Source: Ipomoea triloba (taxonomy: Eukaryota > Streptophyta > Magnoliopsida > Solanales > Convolvulaceae). From it: 64,000 nucleotides of DNA. Location of the stretch: NCBI RefSeq assembly GCF_003576645.1, contig NC_044916.1:29168057-29232056 (forward strand), read 5' to 3'. How positions within the stretch are numbered: the first letter of the stretch is position 1; the number at the start of each line of letters is the position of its first letter. Under the pieces are notes generated by a model. That model was not told the origin of the DNA. It saw only the letters and a list, made by a program, of their open reading frames with translations, and made no database searches. Positions 12,592 through 24,439 of the stretch are shown here, in pieces. Made by a program: the position numbers and the translations under genes.

Positions 12592-12994
12592 AAGTTAATT
12601 TCATTTTGGTCATAGATTTATAGGTGTCAATCTATGATCTATCCACCTTCAGTCTTTTTTTTTTCTTTTTTCAAAGCATCCCCATTTGGTCCTATATTAT
12701 TGTGGCACGACCACTTTTGGTCATCCATAACAAAATCGTCTACATTTCGTAAAATACAATGACACTTGGGTTTTCAATTATAATTTTTTTTAAAAAAAGT
12801 ATAACGTGTCAACCCACTTTGTATAAAAATGATCAAAATGTCTTTATATTTAATGACATTTCAACGATTTTGTTGACGAAGAATCAAAATTAGTTATGCC
12901 ACAATAATACTAAGATCAAATAGAGATGAAAAAAAATAAAAACATAAAAGTGAACTTCCGCATATAAATTTAGAACCAATAATAGAATTAACTC
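12592..12994. mobile_element. MULE-like MITE, diverged copy
   Basis: Homologous along its length to 35715-36114: AAGTTAATTTCATTTTGGTC on the left, GGTGTCAATC, TATTATTGTGGCACGACCA, ATGACATTTCAACGATTTTG, then the inverted end TAGAATTAACTC on the right. More decayed than the 35715 copy, and its target duplication is not clean. Non-coding. Confidence 0.7.
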
Positions 12995-13053
12995 TTTATT
13001 TATTATTACTCCCGTATTTCCTTTAACTAAATATAGAGTGTTTCTGTTGTTTC

Positions 13054-13212
13054 TAGATCCCCAATGACGACATGAAAATTGGAGGGATAATGTAGGCGGC
13101 AGTTGGTAGTTGGGCAAGCAGACCAGAATTCGTGGAGCATTAATGAAGGGAAGACGTACGTTACGTTACGTTAGGCTGCGCTGATCCGTCAATTAAATAG
13201 AGGTCAAGATGG
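13054..13212 (+). repeat. Diverged segment, copy 2 of 2 (other at 8070)
   Basis: Aligns with 8070-8235 on the same strand through the blocks listed there. This copy has a short ACGTT tandem expansion near 13156-13172 that the first copy lacks. No open frame or RNA fold recognised. Confidence 0.65.
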
Positions 13213-15550
13213 AGTTGCGAACTTGCAAGTTGTATCCAGCGTTCCCATTTTCGTCGTGCTTCAATTTTGTATGTGGTTGCTCCGACCTCCAAAAAACGTA
13301 CCATAGATTTTAATTCAATTAATTGGGTAGATTTCATTGAAGGCAACACGGGATAGTACTCTTATAAACTTTATAAAACATTTATTTGAAGACCAACTCA
13401 GATAGTCGTTTAGTAGTTCGAAAGTTTTAACTTTATTAACTATTTGAATGGTAAGAATAATTCTCATATTTGAATTGGTATGAGAATTCACATGGGAAAG
13501 TTTTGGTTAAATGAGAATGTGATTTTTTTTAAATTAAGAAAAGTAAATCTAATTTAGGGAGCTGAATTTTATTTTCAGGATATGTAGCTAACCCAAGGAG
13601 AACAAGGAAATCATGTTGCTCAAATTTGAAAAATTGATTTTTTATTGAAATAAATTTTCCATCAACCAAATAAGATAAGATATGTTTTTAGTTTTTTACT
13701 CAAATTTGAGAAAAAAAAAATTCTCCCAAGAAATATTCTTATGTTAACCAAACAGGTCACCATTTTCTCTCTTGTCATTGAATATAAGTTGAGATGCATA
13801 TCTTTGTTAGTAGTTACAGGTGTAAGGTTCAAATGCTATCAAGGATTTTTTTTTAAAAAAAAAAAAAAAAGGATATATAGATTAGTTTTGTTGTGGGTAT
13901 TAACGTATACACATTTGGGGACATGCATGTAGGTTAATTAATACATATTAGTGATTTACCTCATCCACTAGTCTCTAGGAAATGTATATTTTGTTCCATA
14001 TTACTTTTGAAATAAAGAGTGATCTTGAGCGACTCGAACTATCAGGTTAGCCCACTTAATTTTGGATCATTCGACTTATCGGTTTTGGGTTATTCGGGGT
14101 TGCTTTTTTATTGGGTCAATTTATTTTTTTTTTTTTTACCCTAACCTTAATATTTTTCGATTTTATCGGGCTAATTCATCAATTTCGAGTTAAGATTGAC
14201 ATCCCTATCTTTAGCTCATTTCTTAATACGGAGTAACTTTATGATTTCAGATTTGTTTCGAAACTCAAAAAATTGTTTTCTAAAAAAATTTCTTTATAAA
14301 ATAAATTATTTTTAAAAAAAATATTTTTTATTTTTTGATGGTGGACCAAAAGTTATAAAATTGACTTTTACTATTTATTTTTTTTTCAAAAAACTAAATA
14401 AAAAAACTATTACAAAAACATATCTTATAAATTATTACTTATCTACTAAATATTAAAAAATTATAATAATGCTAGGTCATTACATGGATAAAAATTGTGT
14501 TTGGTGCAATAAAATGAATCAATGACTTATACTTTATGCTTCTTTTTTTTTTTTTTTTGAAAAGAATACTTTATGCTTTCCTTCTTATATTTATGCAAAT
14601 AATTTTCAAATTTATCCTTCATCTTTATAGTTTTTCATTAACACATAAAATCTAAATGTTATGTCATAATTAGAATTAAAGCTATGTTAATATACTTAGT
14701 TGCACTAATGATTTATGCATTGTGATTGTTTTTTTTTTTTTTACTATTGACTCTATTACAATGTAGTATCTGTCCGTACATATTGAAATTTCTTACTTGT
14801 ACTTTTATAGATAGAAAATTATAAATACTTTCTATTTATACAATTCTCTTCTTAGTTTTGCCCACACTATTTTCAATTAACTTTTTCTTTTCTTCCTTTC
14901 TATGGGTTGTGTTGATTTTTTTTCCCCTAATGTTGGTGATACAATTTTAAGCTTAAATCTTGTGATTGTTAAAAACAAATTTAATATTTTTCTCTTTTAT
15001 TATTTGAGTTTTAACAAAATGAATCAATTTATTCTTTAACTATATATAATTATATGTTCAGATAAAGGTCAAATAAGTCATTCAACATTTATGAAAAATG
15101 TAATTAAGTCATCAAACTCTAAAAAGCTCCAAAAAAAAATTATAAAATTGAAGAGATGCACGGGAGAGAGAGAGCAAAAGATGAATACGTACTTAAAATT
15201 GATCAACTTCGATACAGAGTGAGACAAGCGATGGAAGACTGACCAAGAGGGTTAAGTGTGAGAGGGAGAAGGGGAGAGAATTAAGAGAAAGGGAGAGAGA
15301 GGGATTCGAAAAATGTCATCTAAATAAAAATTTATGATTACATTTTTTTGCCAAAGTGAGTCTCTTTCTTTGCTCACAATGAATATTGTTTAATTTGTTG
15401 ACTTTGTTTTTCTTGAATAATAAAATGTCAAAAAAATCTTAAAACTAACTTTAGAAAGCTATTTTTCAGGTTTCAAAATAAACCTTAATGGAAAAAATGA
15501 AAAAGTACAAAAGTGCTGTGTAGACCATAATAAAAAGTACATTTTTAATA

Positions 15551-15980
15551 GGGTCACACTTGTGTGAGACCGTCTCACGGATCTTTATTCGTGGGACGGG
15601 TCGGGTCGGCTCAAAGCACTATGCAAATGTCATACTTATATGTGCAAATCTCATACTTATATGCTCAAATATAACACTAATCAAAAATACAATTTTTGTT
15701 ACTTATAGGATAAAAAGTAATACATTTTTCATAATAAGTAATGTTGACAAGTGCCTCCCACTTATAAGGGCAAATATAATACTTTTGAGGAAAAATGTAA
15801 TACTTTTAAATCGAAATGTAAAAGTATTGCATTTTCCCTTAAAAGTATTACATTTACCCTAATAAGTAACAAAAAATTTATTCCTGATTAGTATTACATT
15901 TGAGCATATAAGTGTTACATTTGCATCGTGACTCGACCCGACCCGTCTCATGGTGAGACGGTCTCACACAAGTTTTTGCC
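15551..15980. mobile_element. MULE-like MITE with 9-bp target duplication (E10)
   Basis: 430 bp. Inverted ends share ACTTGTGTGAGACCGTCTCA after a short variable tip, then ACGGGTCGGGTCG and, further in, ATGCAAATGT. The element is flanked by the 9-bp direct repeat TTTTTAATA at 15542-15550 and 15981-15989, the duplication length typical of Mutator-like transposition. The interior is AT-rich with many degenerate AAATGTAATACTT-like units. No coding capacity. It sits inside element E3. Confidence 0.82.
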
Positions 15981-16140
15981 TTTTTAATATATTTTTAATA
16001 TATTAAAAGTACATTATTCGTGTACTAAATGGACATTATTACTTTAGTACTCAAATAATGTATTTTTCATGAATACAATATATACATTTTTTTTAATATA
16101 CTAAAAGTACATTATTTGTGTACTGAATGCACATTATTTG

Positions 16141-16690
16141 ATCAGTTCTTATATCGTGGACCGCGGTCCCAAAACGACGTCGTTTTAGTAAGTGGGAGAC
16201 GGAGCCTCGTAATTGACACTACAATTCATTCCAAAAGATACTGCCTTACATTTGTTTTGATATTATCGAATGAAACTGTAGTTATATCAAAATGTAACTG
16301 TAGTTGTGTTGAAATGTAACTGCAGTGTATATGAAAAAGATACTGAATAACAGTTTCACATTTGTGTTTGATATTATCGAATGAAACTGTAGTTATATCC
16401 AAATGTAACTGTAGTTGTGTTGAAATGTAACTGCAGTGTATATGAACAGATACTGAATAACAGTTTCACTTTTGTGTTTTTATATTATCGAATGAAACTG
16501 TAGTTATATCAAAATGTAACTGCAGTTGTGTTGAAATGTAACTGAACTTGTGTTGAAATGTAACTGCAGTATATATGAAAAGAAAGTGAGTGGCGCGAAT
16601 TCATCCGTCTGTTTTCATTAATCAAAACGATGTCGTTTTGGGACCGCGGTCCACAATGTATTGTGGACCACGGTCCGCGATATAATTTGC
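16141..16690. mobile_element. GGTCCA-end element with TGTAACTGCAGTTGTG array (copy E4)
   Basis: Left end TATATCGTGGACCGCGGTCC then CAAAACGACGTCGTTTT; right end inverted with GGACCGCGGTCC, a second GTCCACAATGTATTGTGG module and ATATAATTTGCG. Inside are three tandem units of roughly 100-110 bp, each with TGAAACTGTAGTTATATC, AAATGTAACTGCAG and TGAATAACAGTTTCA. Flanking ATTTGAT on both sides looks like a short target duplication inside element E3. Confidence 0.68.
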
Positions 16691-17639
16691 GTAATTTGAT
16701 AGTATGGTTCACAAAAATGATTGGAAACTTCTAGAGAGTCAAAATTGGGTGAAGAAGATTTTAACAATAACTTAAATGAAATTGTCTAAATTAACTAAGA
16801 TTTGCGTGTTGCACGGATATAAAATAGGTTAAGTACGACTTATGTTAACTAATATAAACATTTATTAGAGTCGACGTATATTATAATTTTATTATTTTAA
16901 TAATTATTTTTAGATAAACTAACAAACAAGTAAAGATTTTTTATTTTAAAATTTTGATGTTGAATATGCTAAGTTTTAATATAACATGTTTTAACTTGTT
17001 GGGTGAATACAATTTTTGACCCATCCTAATAATAATAGTTTAAAAATTCAACTCAACCCATAGCATAAAAGTAACATCATCTAACATATTAAAAGAAATA
17101 ATCTAAACAAGTAAACTTATAAATTATTCAAAGTAACCTCATCTTCACTGGGAGAATACTCACGACATAATATTTTTTTAATACTTATAATTTTATTTTT
17201 AAATATTAAGAACATGACACACATTGCGCAAAAAATAACATCTAATGTATTTGTCAAACTTTAAAATGATGATTATATTGAAATATATTAAAGAAAATAA
17301 TAGGAAATAGATTAAAAAATATTTTTAAAAATTTAATATAAATTTATAATTTAATTTCACAATAAAATTATCAAATATAATTCATTAATACATTACATGT
17401 CAAAAATAAAAACACCAAAAAATAAACCACAAAATTATAAATACATTGTATAAAAATACAATATACTCCGTGTTAATCAAGATAAAATTATGAATTATAT
17501 ATATAATATAACAATTGATATTATATATGCGTGTGTGTGAGGGTCAAGACCTATACCTGCATCCATTGTAATACTTATCTTCTACGAGGTTTTTCTATAT
17601 AATAGGATTGTGAGCATAAATATAATATAAACATAAACG

Positions 17640-17800
17640 TGCAATCCAACTATCAGCTTAGGCTTTTAGTTGAAATGGACCACATGCTTTAATTGGTATT
17701 AGAGCCATGCAAAAGGTCATGGGTTCGACTCTCTCCCCGCGGACTATGGCCTGCACAGGTTTTAAACCACCATGATTCTTTTCTCACCATTGAGATTGAA
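17640..17800 (+). repeat. tRNA-derived SINE-like sequence upstream of KCS
   Basis: TTGGTATTAGAGCCATGC followed by CATGGGTTCGACTCTCTCC has A-box-like and B-box-like blocks at tRNA spacing. The first block also resembles the initiator-Met primer-binding site of LTR elements, but no LTR is visible. The 3' end near GACTACTC is tentative. It ends about 300 bp before the KCS TATA box. Confidence 0.5.
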
Positions 17801-18116
17801 TTCTATGACTACTCATTTAGAATGATAACAAATGTATAATAGTTAGGTATATATATATAGTAGCATACGCAAGATGTTTGTGTACTAGGTAGTCATCATA
17901 TATGTTGAATGTCACACGACATTATTGACATAATCGTCTACGTGTGCCTTCAATTCAATTCTCATCTTCATCTCCAAATTCCAATTACTTGTCTTCATAG
18001 CTATAAGGGCGTTGTTGTAGTTACATCTACCTTTCCAAACCGTCCCACCCAACCCTTCCATTTCCGCATTCAATTCCCAAAATCTAATCTATTACGTATT
18101 CCACTCTACAGTTCTG

Positions 18117-18124
18117 TATATATA
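18117..18124 (+). promoter_or_regulatory. Likely TATA box of the KCS gene
   Basis: TATATATA lies 70 bp upstream of the chosen KCS start at 18194, giving a leader of roughly 40-50 nt. An alternative TATA-like run lies at 17848-17862. If that one is used, the leader would include an in-frame upstream ATG at 17909. Confidence 0.5.
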
Positions 18125-18193
18125 CCGCCACATTATCCCATTTTTCTCACGCCCTACAAAAAATTTCCTCCTACCAAACACTTCTCCCACGCA

Positions 18194-19756
18194 ATGACAG
18201 ATCCCAACGCCGTTAACATCACCGCCGGAGCCGGAGCCGGCGCCGGAGGTACGATCCCGGTGATCCAGATCAGACAACCTCGGCGGTTACCTGATTTTCT
18301 GCTGAGTGTTAATCTTAAGTACGTGAAATTAGGGTACCATTATCTGATGACTCACCTGTTGACTCTGTGTTTAGTCCCTCTCATGGCCGTCACATTGGTC
18401 CAGGCGGCGCAGATGGACTACCAGGATTTGCATAATATGTACCGGAATCTCCTGTACAATCTCGTCAGTATCGTCGTCTTCTCCGCTATTCTCGTATTCG
18501 GTTTCACGCTCTACATCATGACCCGTCCCAGATCCGTTTTTCTCGTGGATTATTCCTGTTACCGGCCTCCGGTGGAGCTTCAGGTCCCGTACAAGAAGTT
18601 CATGGATCATTCCCGGCTTACCGGCGATTTTGACGACTCGTCGTTGGATTTCCAGCGGAAGATTCTGGAAAGATCTGGACTCGGCGAGGAGACTTATCTC
18701 CCGGAGGCTATGCATAATGTTCCGCCCACGATTAACATGGCCTCTGCTCGGGCGGAAGCGGAACAGGTCATGTTTGGTTGCCTGGATAACTTATTCCAGA
18801 ACACCAAAATCAACCCCAAGGATATCGGTATCCTCGTGGTGAATTGCAGTCTCTTTAACCCTACTCCCTCTCTCTCCGCCATGATTGTGAATAAATACAA
18901 GCTGAGAGGGAATGTCCGGAGCTTCAATTTGGGGGGAATGGGGTGCAGCGCCGGCGTTATCGCCGTCGATCTGGCGAAGGACATGCTTCAAGTTCACCGG
19001 AACACGTACGCCGTCGTCGTTAGCACCGAGAACATCACGCAGAACTGGTATTTTGGGAACAAGAAGTCCATGTTGATCCCGAATTGCCTATTCCGCGTCG
19101 GCGGCGCCGCGATTCTGCTATCCAATAAATCGGCGGACAAGCGGCGGGCCAAGTATAAGCTCGTCCACGTCGTCCGGACTCACAAGGGCGCCGATAACAC
19201 CGCCTTCCGGTGCGTGTACCAAGAACAAGACGTTACCGGAAAAACAGGGGTGTCGTTATCCAAAGACCTGATGGCCATAGCCGGCGGAGCTCTTAAAACC
19301 AACATAACCACCCTGGGCCCACTCGTGCTCCCAATCAGCGAGCAGTTACTGTTCTTCGCCACGCTCGTTACCAGAAAGCTGTTAAAGAACGCGAAAATCA
19401 AGCCGTATATTCCGGACTTCAAACTAGCGTTTGAACACTTCTGCATTCACGCCGGCGGGAGGGCGGTGATCGACGAGCTGGAGAAGAATCTCCAGCTGTC
19501 ACCGGTCCACGTCGAAGCTTCTAGAATGACGCTGCACCGGTTCGGCAACACGTCATCGAGCTCCATTTGGTATGAGCTGGCGTACACGGAGGCGAAGGGG
19601 AGGATCCGAAAGGGGAACCGGGTTTGGCAGATCGCGTTTGGGAGCGGGTTTAAGTGTAACAGTGCGGTTTGGAAAGCTCTAAGGAATGTGAAGCCTTCCC
19701 CAAACAGCCCCTGGGAAGACTGCGTTCATAGGTACCCAGTGGAATTACCCAACTAA
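18194..19756 (+). CDS. KCS4: 3-ketoacyl-CoA synthase, KCS4-like
   Basis: Condensing enzyme of the ER fatty acid elongase. It joins malonyl-CoA to a long-chain acyl-CoA, the first step in making very-long-chain fatty acids for waxes, sphingolipids and storage lipids. Intronless, 520 aa. A Gly/Ala-rich N terminus precedes two membrane spans (about 50-70 and 88-108), then the FAE1-type domain. Cys251 in GMGCSAGV, His419 in [10 protein letters not shown] and Asn452 in RFGNTSSSS keep the spacing of the FAE1 catalytic Cys, His and Asn (168 and 33 residues). The ends ([27 protein letters not shown]) fit the KCS4 branch better than KCS11, as I recall those proteins. The start at 18194 was chosen from family length. 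The frame stays open to an ATG at 17909, but those 95 codons look like leader. The coding DNA is much GC-richer than its flanks. Substrate length cannot be read from sequence. Confidence 0.95.
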   Translation: MTDPNAVNITAGAGAGAGGTIPVIQIRQPRRLPDFLLSVNLKYVKLGYHYLMTHLLTLCLVPLMAVTLVQAAQMDYQDLHNMYRNLLYNLVSIVVFSAILVFGFTLYIMTRPRSVFLVDYSCYRPPVELQVPYKKFMDHSRLTGDFDDSSLDFQRKILERSGLGEETYLPEAMHNVPPTINMASARAEAEQVMFGCLDNLFQNTKINPKDIGILVVNCSLFNPTPSLSAMIVNKYKLRGNVRSFNLGGMGCSAGVIAVDLAKDMLQVHRNTYAVVVSTENITQNWYFGNKKSMLIPNCLFRVGGAAILLSNKSADKRRAKYKLVHVVRTHKGADNTAFRCVYQEQDVTGKTGVSLSKDLMAIAGGALKTNITTLGPLVLPISEQLLFFATLVTRKLLKNAKIKPYIPDFKLAFEHFCIHAGGRAVIDELEKNLQLSPVHVEASRMTLHRFGNTSSSSIWYELAYTEAKGRIRKGNRVWQIAFGSGFKCNSAVWKALRNVKPSPNSPWEDCVHRYPVELPN

Positions 19757-21501
19757 ACGGCAGTCGGCAACGCAACGGACAACTTTAATTTGAAGTTGAG
19801 TAAATTATTATATGTATGGGGGAATGAATGTCTTTTGTTCTATTAATGTTAGTTTGGACTATGATTTTAATTAGCGTATAAGTATATTAGACTTTTCGAG
19901 ATGGTCACTACTATATTTGGCATTTGTAAATGTATTTTTCCCATTCATGTGATATCATATGTTGTTATAATCTTGCCACTATACACTCTTAAATACCCAT
20001 CATTCACAATGTCGAACTTATTTGTTACACGGTGAAAATTTGACCGATCTGCTACTTTGATCAAAACGTTAAAAGTTTTGTTTGATAAGTAGTGATTTGG
20101 AATCAAATCGCTGAAATCTCAAGCGTTACAAATAGTAACATATGATGAAGAGTATTAGTAAGAGTGATAAAAGAAGAGAATGGTTTTCCAAGGAGGTGGT
20201 CAAAGAGGGTAGACAATAGTGAAGGAAAAACACAGTTTAAGGATTTAGGAAATTGGGGGGAACATGGCCAGCCGTGTTATGCTAATCATTGTTTTCTAGG
20301 CCAGATCAGAGGTTGTCTGCTCCAGAAAAAGCATGGACGAAGACAGTTTAGTCACTTTTTTTTTTGAGAAACAAGACAGTTTAGTCACTTAATTAGCTAT
20401 ATATACTACATTAGTAAATGGGGCTGGGCGGTCAATAATTTTATATGTAGGAGTAATATTTTAGGGACAAGTTATAGAAACATGCACGTGATTCCTTTCA
20501 GTACTACTGTCAGGCTTGTCTATGAACTCGGATTTTAACACACCATTCAGTCCTAAATAATGAGCAAAAAAAGGCAATGCCAATTCGCACATAGATTTTG
20601 AGTCGAAAAATACTTTCATGTAATTCTAAAAATATACTCTCAATTTTCATTCCTATTTGTATTCAAAATTGAATTAGGGAAAGAAAAAAAAAAAGATAAA
20701 CATCATAGCCCCTTATTAAATTGAACAATTATCATAAAGAGTAAAAAACGAGAGTATATATAGAACTATTCTTTTGAGTCGCTTTATTTATCTGTTTTTG
20801 AATGAAGACATTTCACGCACTTGCATAAAAAATCAACATGACAATGATTAACACTAATATGGTCCTTTTTTTTTAAAAAAAAAAATATAGTTCTGGTTAA
20901 AATCTTTATCTTCATTAGGATTTATATATTTTAATAGATATTTGAAAATATTTATGTACTATTAAGCATATAATATAAAACATAAATATATACTTTAATT
21001 TCAATTTAGACTTGGTCAAATATATGGATTAAATAATATTGCATAGGTCATTTAGCATCTTTGAGTGTTAATGTGGTTAATACATAGTAGTCTTAACTAT
21101 CTCCAGACTCCAGACCAGCTGCTCCACTCAAAAGACTTGCATACAATTCAACGAAAAAATTAATCTCTATATTCGACGGTGAATATCTTGGGTGCACAAA
21201 AAAAAAGTCGTCACAACTACAACAAAACATTGGTTATTATCATTTTTTTTTAGGAACACTGCCCAAATATCAATTAAAGTGTTTAGACATGCATAGCGAC
21301 GTTGGCATTAATTTTGTGCACGATAGCGCTTTTAATTGAACACCTGTATTATTGTGATTGATACATAACCGTGTTAGGTACAATATAATTGATTTTTAAT
21401 TAGCAAAATATGAAAGTAAAGGTAATGTAATTAAGAAAATAAAATAAAATAAAACCTCAGTTTTCTGGTGTATGTATGTGTGTATACCATCTATCCATCG
21501 T

Positions 21502-21554
21502 TATTCCATAGACCATGGTCCACACAATTGCTTAGACCATAAATAAATAAATAA

Positions 21555-21593
<39 letters not shown>

Positions 21594-21760
21594 GTACATT
21601 ATTTAAGTACATAAAATACATTATTTGAAAGTATTATATTTGAGTACTTAAAGTATATTATTTTGTATAGTATCAAATAATGTACATTTAATATACACAT
21701 AATTTATTTTTAATATATTTAAAATGTACATTATATTCGTGTTAAACAGCAAAATTTGCC
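21502..21760. mobile_element. GGTCCA/TACATTATT element, degraded (copy E5)
   Basis: Left end has CCATGGTCCACACAATTG; the interior has GTACATTATTTAAGTAC-type units and a (TA)n run at 21557-21588. The right end has lost its GGTCC palindrome, and AAAATTTGCC near 21750 may be the decayed end motif. Confidence 0.55.
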
Positions 21761-22443
21761 ACCATCTACTCAATTGCCCACATATATATCAATCTGTCCC
21801 GGATCTTCATGTGATCAAATTAATTAAAATGTTTAGGCACTGCATGTGCATGTTTAGAATAGCTAGGAGATTCACAGGAAAATATATAGAAACTAAAATT
21901 TATAAAAGAGTATTACTACTCACCCGGTTACTCTAAAAAAAATTTCTTCATCACATGCTATTATTTGATTAAATACTTTTGTCTTTCATCATAAATTTAT
22001 AAGATTGATTAATTCATCGACGCCCAAGAATTATAAATCATATCATGAGAAAATTTAGGAGGGTAAAAAATATTTTCCTTTATAAAAACGTTGCCAAAAC
22101 TACTCCGGTAAATTGTATTAGCAAAGAGTCTAAATAAGATAAACTCTAAAAGCATTTCGAATTCAATAAATCATGCTACATTTTTTTCTTTTACTATTTG
22201 ATGCGCAATATAAGCTATGTATTTGATTATAAATATATTCCGTTTAAGACGCAAGATGGGTCGGTCAATTCAAAGTAACTAATAAATAAAAAGAGTTTTA
22301 TTGTCGTATCTTATGCTTAAAAAATTGGTCCATGCATGTAGCAATAGTCTTCCAATAAACAAAAGGTCATATGCCCCCCAGCCTAAAAGTGGCTTCCCCC
22401 ACCATCTCCTGTCGTACCCTAACTCTCTTCCTTTTCAATCATT

Positions 22444-22672
22444 ATTGCATGTACCGTGGTCCACATAGTTGTGTGGACCATAAATAAAAAGTACATTATT
22501 TTTGTACATAAAGTACATTATTTAAGTACTGAAAGTATATTATTTTATATATACTATCAAATAATGTACCTTCAGTACAAAAATAATGTATTTTTAACCT
22601 AATCAAAATATACTTTATGTTCATGGTCCACACAGCTACGTGGATCATGGTCCACGCAATAATTTGCCCTTC
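22444..22672. mobile_element. GGTCCA/TACATTATT element, intact (copy E6)
   Basis: About 230 bp with imperfect inverted ends: left TTATTGCATGTACCGTGGTC, GTGTGGACCATAAATAAAAAG; right inverted as GGCAAATTATTGCGTGGACC, GTGTGGACCATGAACATAAAG. The interior repeats GTACATTATTTTTGTAC in both orientations around TACTATCAAATAATGTA. Closely related to E1. Confidence 0.72.
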
Positions 22673-23671
22673 CTTTTTGCATAGGCCCCCAAACCTTGTC
22701 CATGGGCTCTAACCATCCTCTGGAACTAGTTAATTAATGAGCAACCTCTACTATTTGGATCTAATCAACTTTAAATAATCCAGATTCAATTCCATATTTT
22801 TATTATATTTGACTTGTTTTACAAAGACATGTAAGACGGTCTCATAACAGAGCACATAAAAGAGCATGTATGATTATTATATGGTAAATGTTTCCTAGTT
22901 GCTATGCTAATTAAACGTATGCAGTGCACTGACGTTCAGTCACGTGGAAGTTCCAAGCACTGATCACTGTATATATGAAGCTGAAATGCACGTGATGGGA
23001 CATCAAAGAGTAACCCGCCCTGATCGCAGTAGTGAAAATGTGAAACCCAAAAACCAGAAAATTACAAATAAATTTTACCACTTATTTTTAATGTTAAAAA
23101 GGAAGAATATTTAGAGTAGCAAGATAGTCCCCTTTTTATTCTTTCTCGATCATCGTACACAGTGCACACCGTGAACGTACGACAGCCTTTCCTTTATATC
23201 CCAGCATGGAAGTTGCGTGCAACATTTACCTTTTCCTATTATAGTAACTGTTCGTAACATCTCAATAAACTTTATATCCCTGCATGGAAGTTGCTTTCCT
23301 TATTACCAATTTTAATTATATATAGTGTAAGGTTATGATAGGGAATATTTTTTTGAGCATACCTTCTTTTATGTACCGTGCACCTGTTTAATATCTGATC
23401 AGGTCACTGAGATGAATCATTTTTTACCTTAACCGACCAAAAGCATAATATTTCCTACTTAAAAATGATAATCAGGCTAACTAAAGATTACAATTCTGCC
23501 CCGTTGCTCAGGGATCGACCCCGGCTAGTTCAAATAAGAATGATCATTTTGATTCTCGAGTAGAGTTACTTGAGAATTTGAGTCTAAATTCCTGACCTTA
23601 ATTCAACCCCATCTTACTGGGTAGTCAGGAATCTTGGCACACGTGGCTATCAGCGCAGTTTCCGAGCCCGC

Positions 23672-24041
23672 CAGTTGCATGTATACCATGGACCATAGTC
23701 CACAATACATTGTGGACCATGGATCATGACTGATATTGCAGTTGTGTGGAACTGATACTGCAGTTGTGTTGAAAGGAAACTGCAGTTGCGCAGAACAGAG
23801 GCCGTGTCATCCGTTTGGAGCTGCAGTTGTGTTGAACTGATACTGCAGTTATGTTGAACGGATACTGCAGTTGTGTTGAACAGATGAATGTCCCCTGTTC
23901 CGCGCAACTGCAGTTTCCTTTCAACACAACTCTGCATTATCTTTTCAACACAACTGCAGTATCTGTTCAACACAACTGCACTATCAGCCATGATCATGGT
24001 CCACAATGCATTGTGGACCATGGTCCACCATATAATTTGCG
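23672..24041. mobile_element. GGTCCA-end element with ACTGCAGTTGTG array (copy E7)
   Basis: About 370 bp fold-back element. The right terminus contains a 28-bp perfect palindrome at 23995-24022 and ends ATATAATTTGCGG. The left terminus (CCATGGACCATAGTCCACAA) is its imperfect inverted partner, and both continue inward to CTGATANTGCAG. The interior has about ten copies of ACTGCAGTTGTGTTGAA, the left half on one strand and the right half inverted. The internal motif is shared with E4. Confidence 0.72.
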
Positions 24042-24439
24042 GCATGTGTGACACGTGGCAAGTATGTGTCTCCTTTGCGAGGAGGATCAAGATACCACGT
24101 ATTAGTTCGAGACTCTCTTACCTCAAGTCGTTTACTGAGCTCAATACTTAGAACCATCAATCAAACGATTATGGGGCCCAAGTACAAGCCGACACATTAG
24201 TTATACATATTCTAGATTGTACAGCCTATTTACACTATCAGGTTACTTTGTAAGCAAAGAGTGGCATGTCACTTCTCTTATTGTTGAAACTTTATTGTTA
24301 ATGCATTTTGTTCGTCATTTTCAAAATTTGAAAAAAAAAAAAAAAGAATCAGTGACAAAAGTAATAAGTAAAAACTAATTTCAAGAATATTATGACATAT
24401 ATTATTGATGGGTGATGAGAAGTTAAACACTTGGAAGAA

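Larger units (their letters stand above)
15507..16710. mobile_element. Interrupted GGTCCA/TACATTATT element (copy E3)
   Basis: Pieces of the TACATTATT-type element lie at about 15507-15550 (GTGTAGACCATAATAAAAAG), 15981-16140 and 16691-16710. Between them sit two independent insertions, a 430-bp MULE-like MITE (15551-15980) and a second GGTCCA-type element (about 16141-16690). Rejoined in order, the outer pieces follow the order seen in the intact copy at 5979-6234, including the ATTTGATAGTAT centre. Confidence 0.65.
4020..17900. other. Gene desert between SWI3D and KCS
   Basis: About 14 kb of AT-rich DNA in which I see no convincing gene. Every open frame is short, lacks a recognisable domain and lies in simple or transposon sequence. 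The content that can be named is listed separately: MITE-like elements, SINE-like repeats, a diverged duplicate pair and simple repeats. The remaining stretches (for example 5250-5970, 9100-10060, 10450-11600, 13250-15500, 16710-17640) show only AT-rich unique-looking sequence with homopolymer runs. Confidence 0.7.

Noticed and set aside
17690..17730. TTGGTATTAGAGCC as a retrotransposon primer-binding site
   Set aside because: A B-box-like block follows at tRNA spacing and no LTR precedes it, so a SINE-like head fits better.
18092..19446. Minus-strand and alternate-frame open frames across the KCS gene
   Set aside because: GC-rich coding sequence opens antisense frames; none has a domain.
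23650..24151. Overlapping open frames on both strands, up to 146 codons
   Set aside because: They lie in the inverted-repeat element E7; low-complexity peptides (repeated NTTAVS-like and CSCVE-like units) arise from the repeat symmetry.
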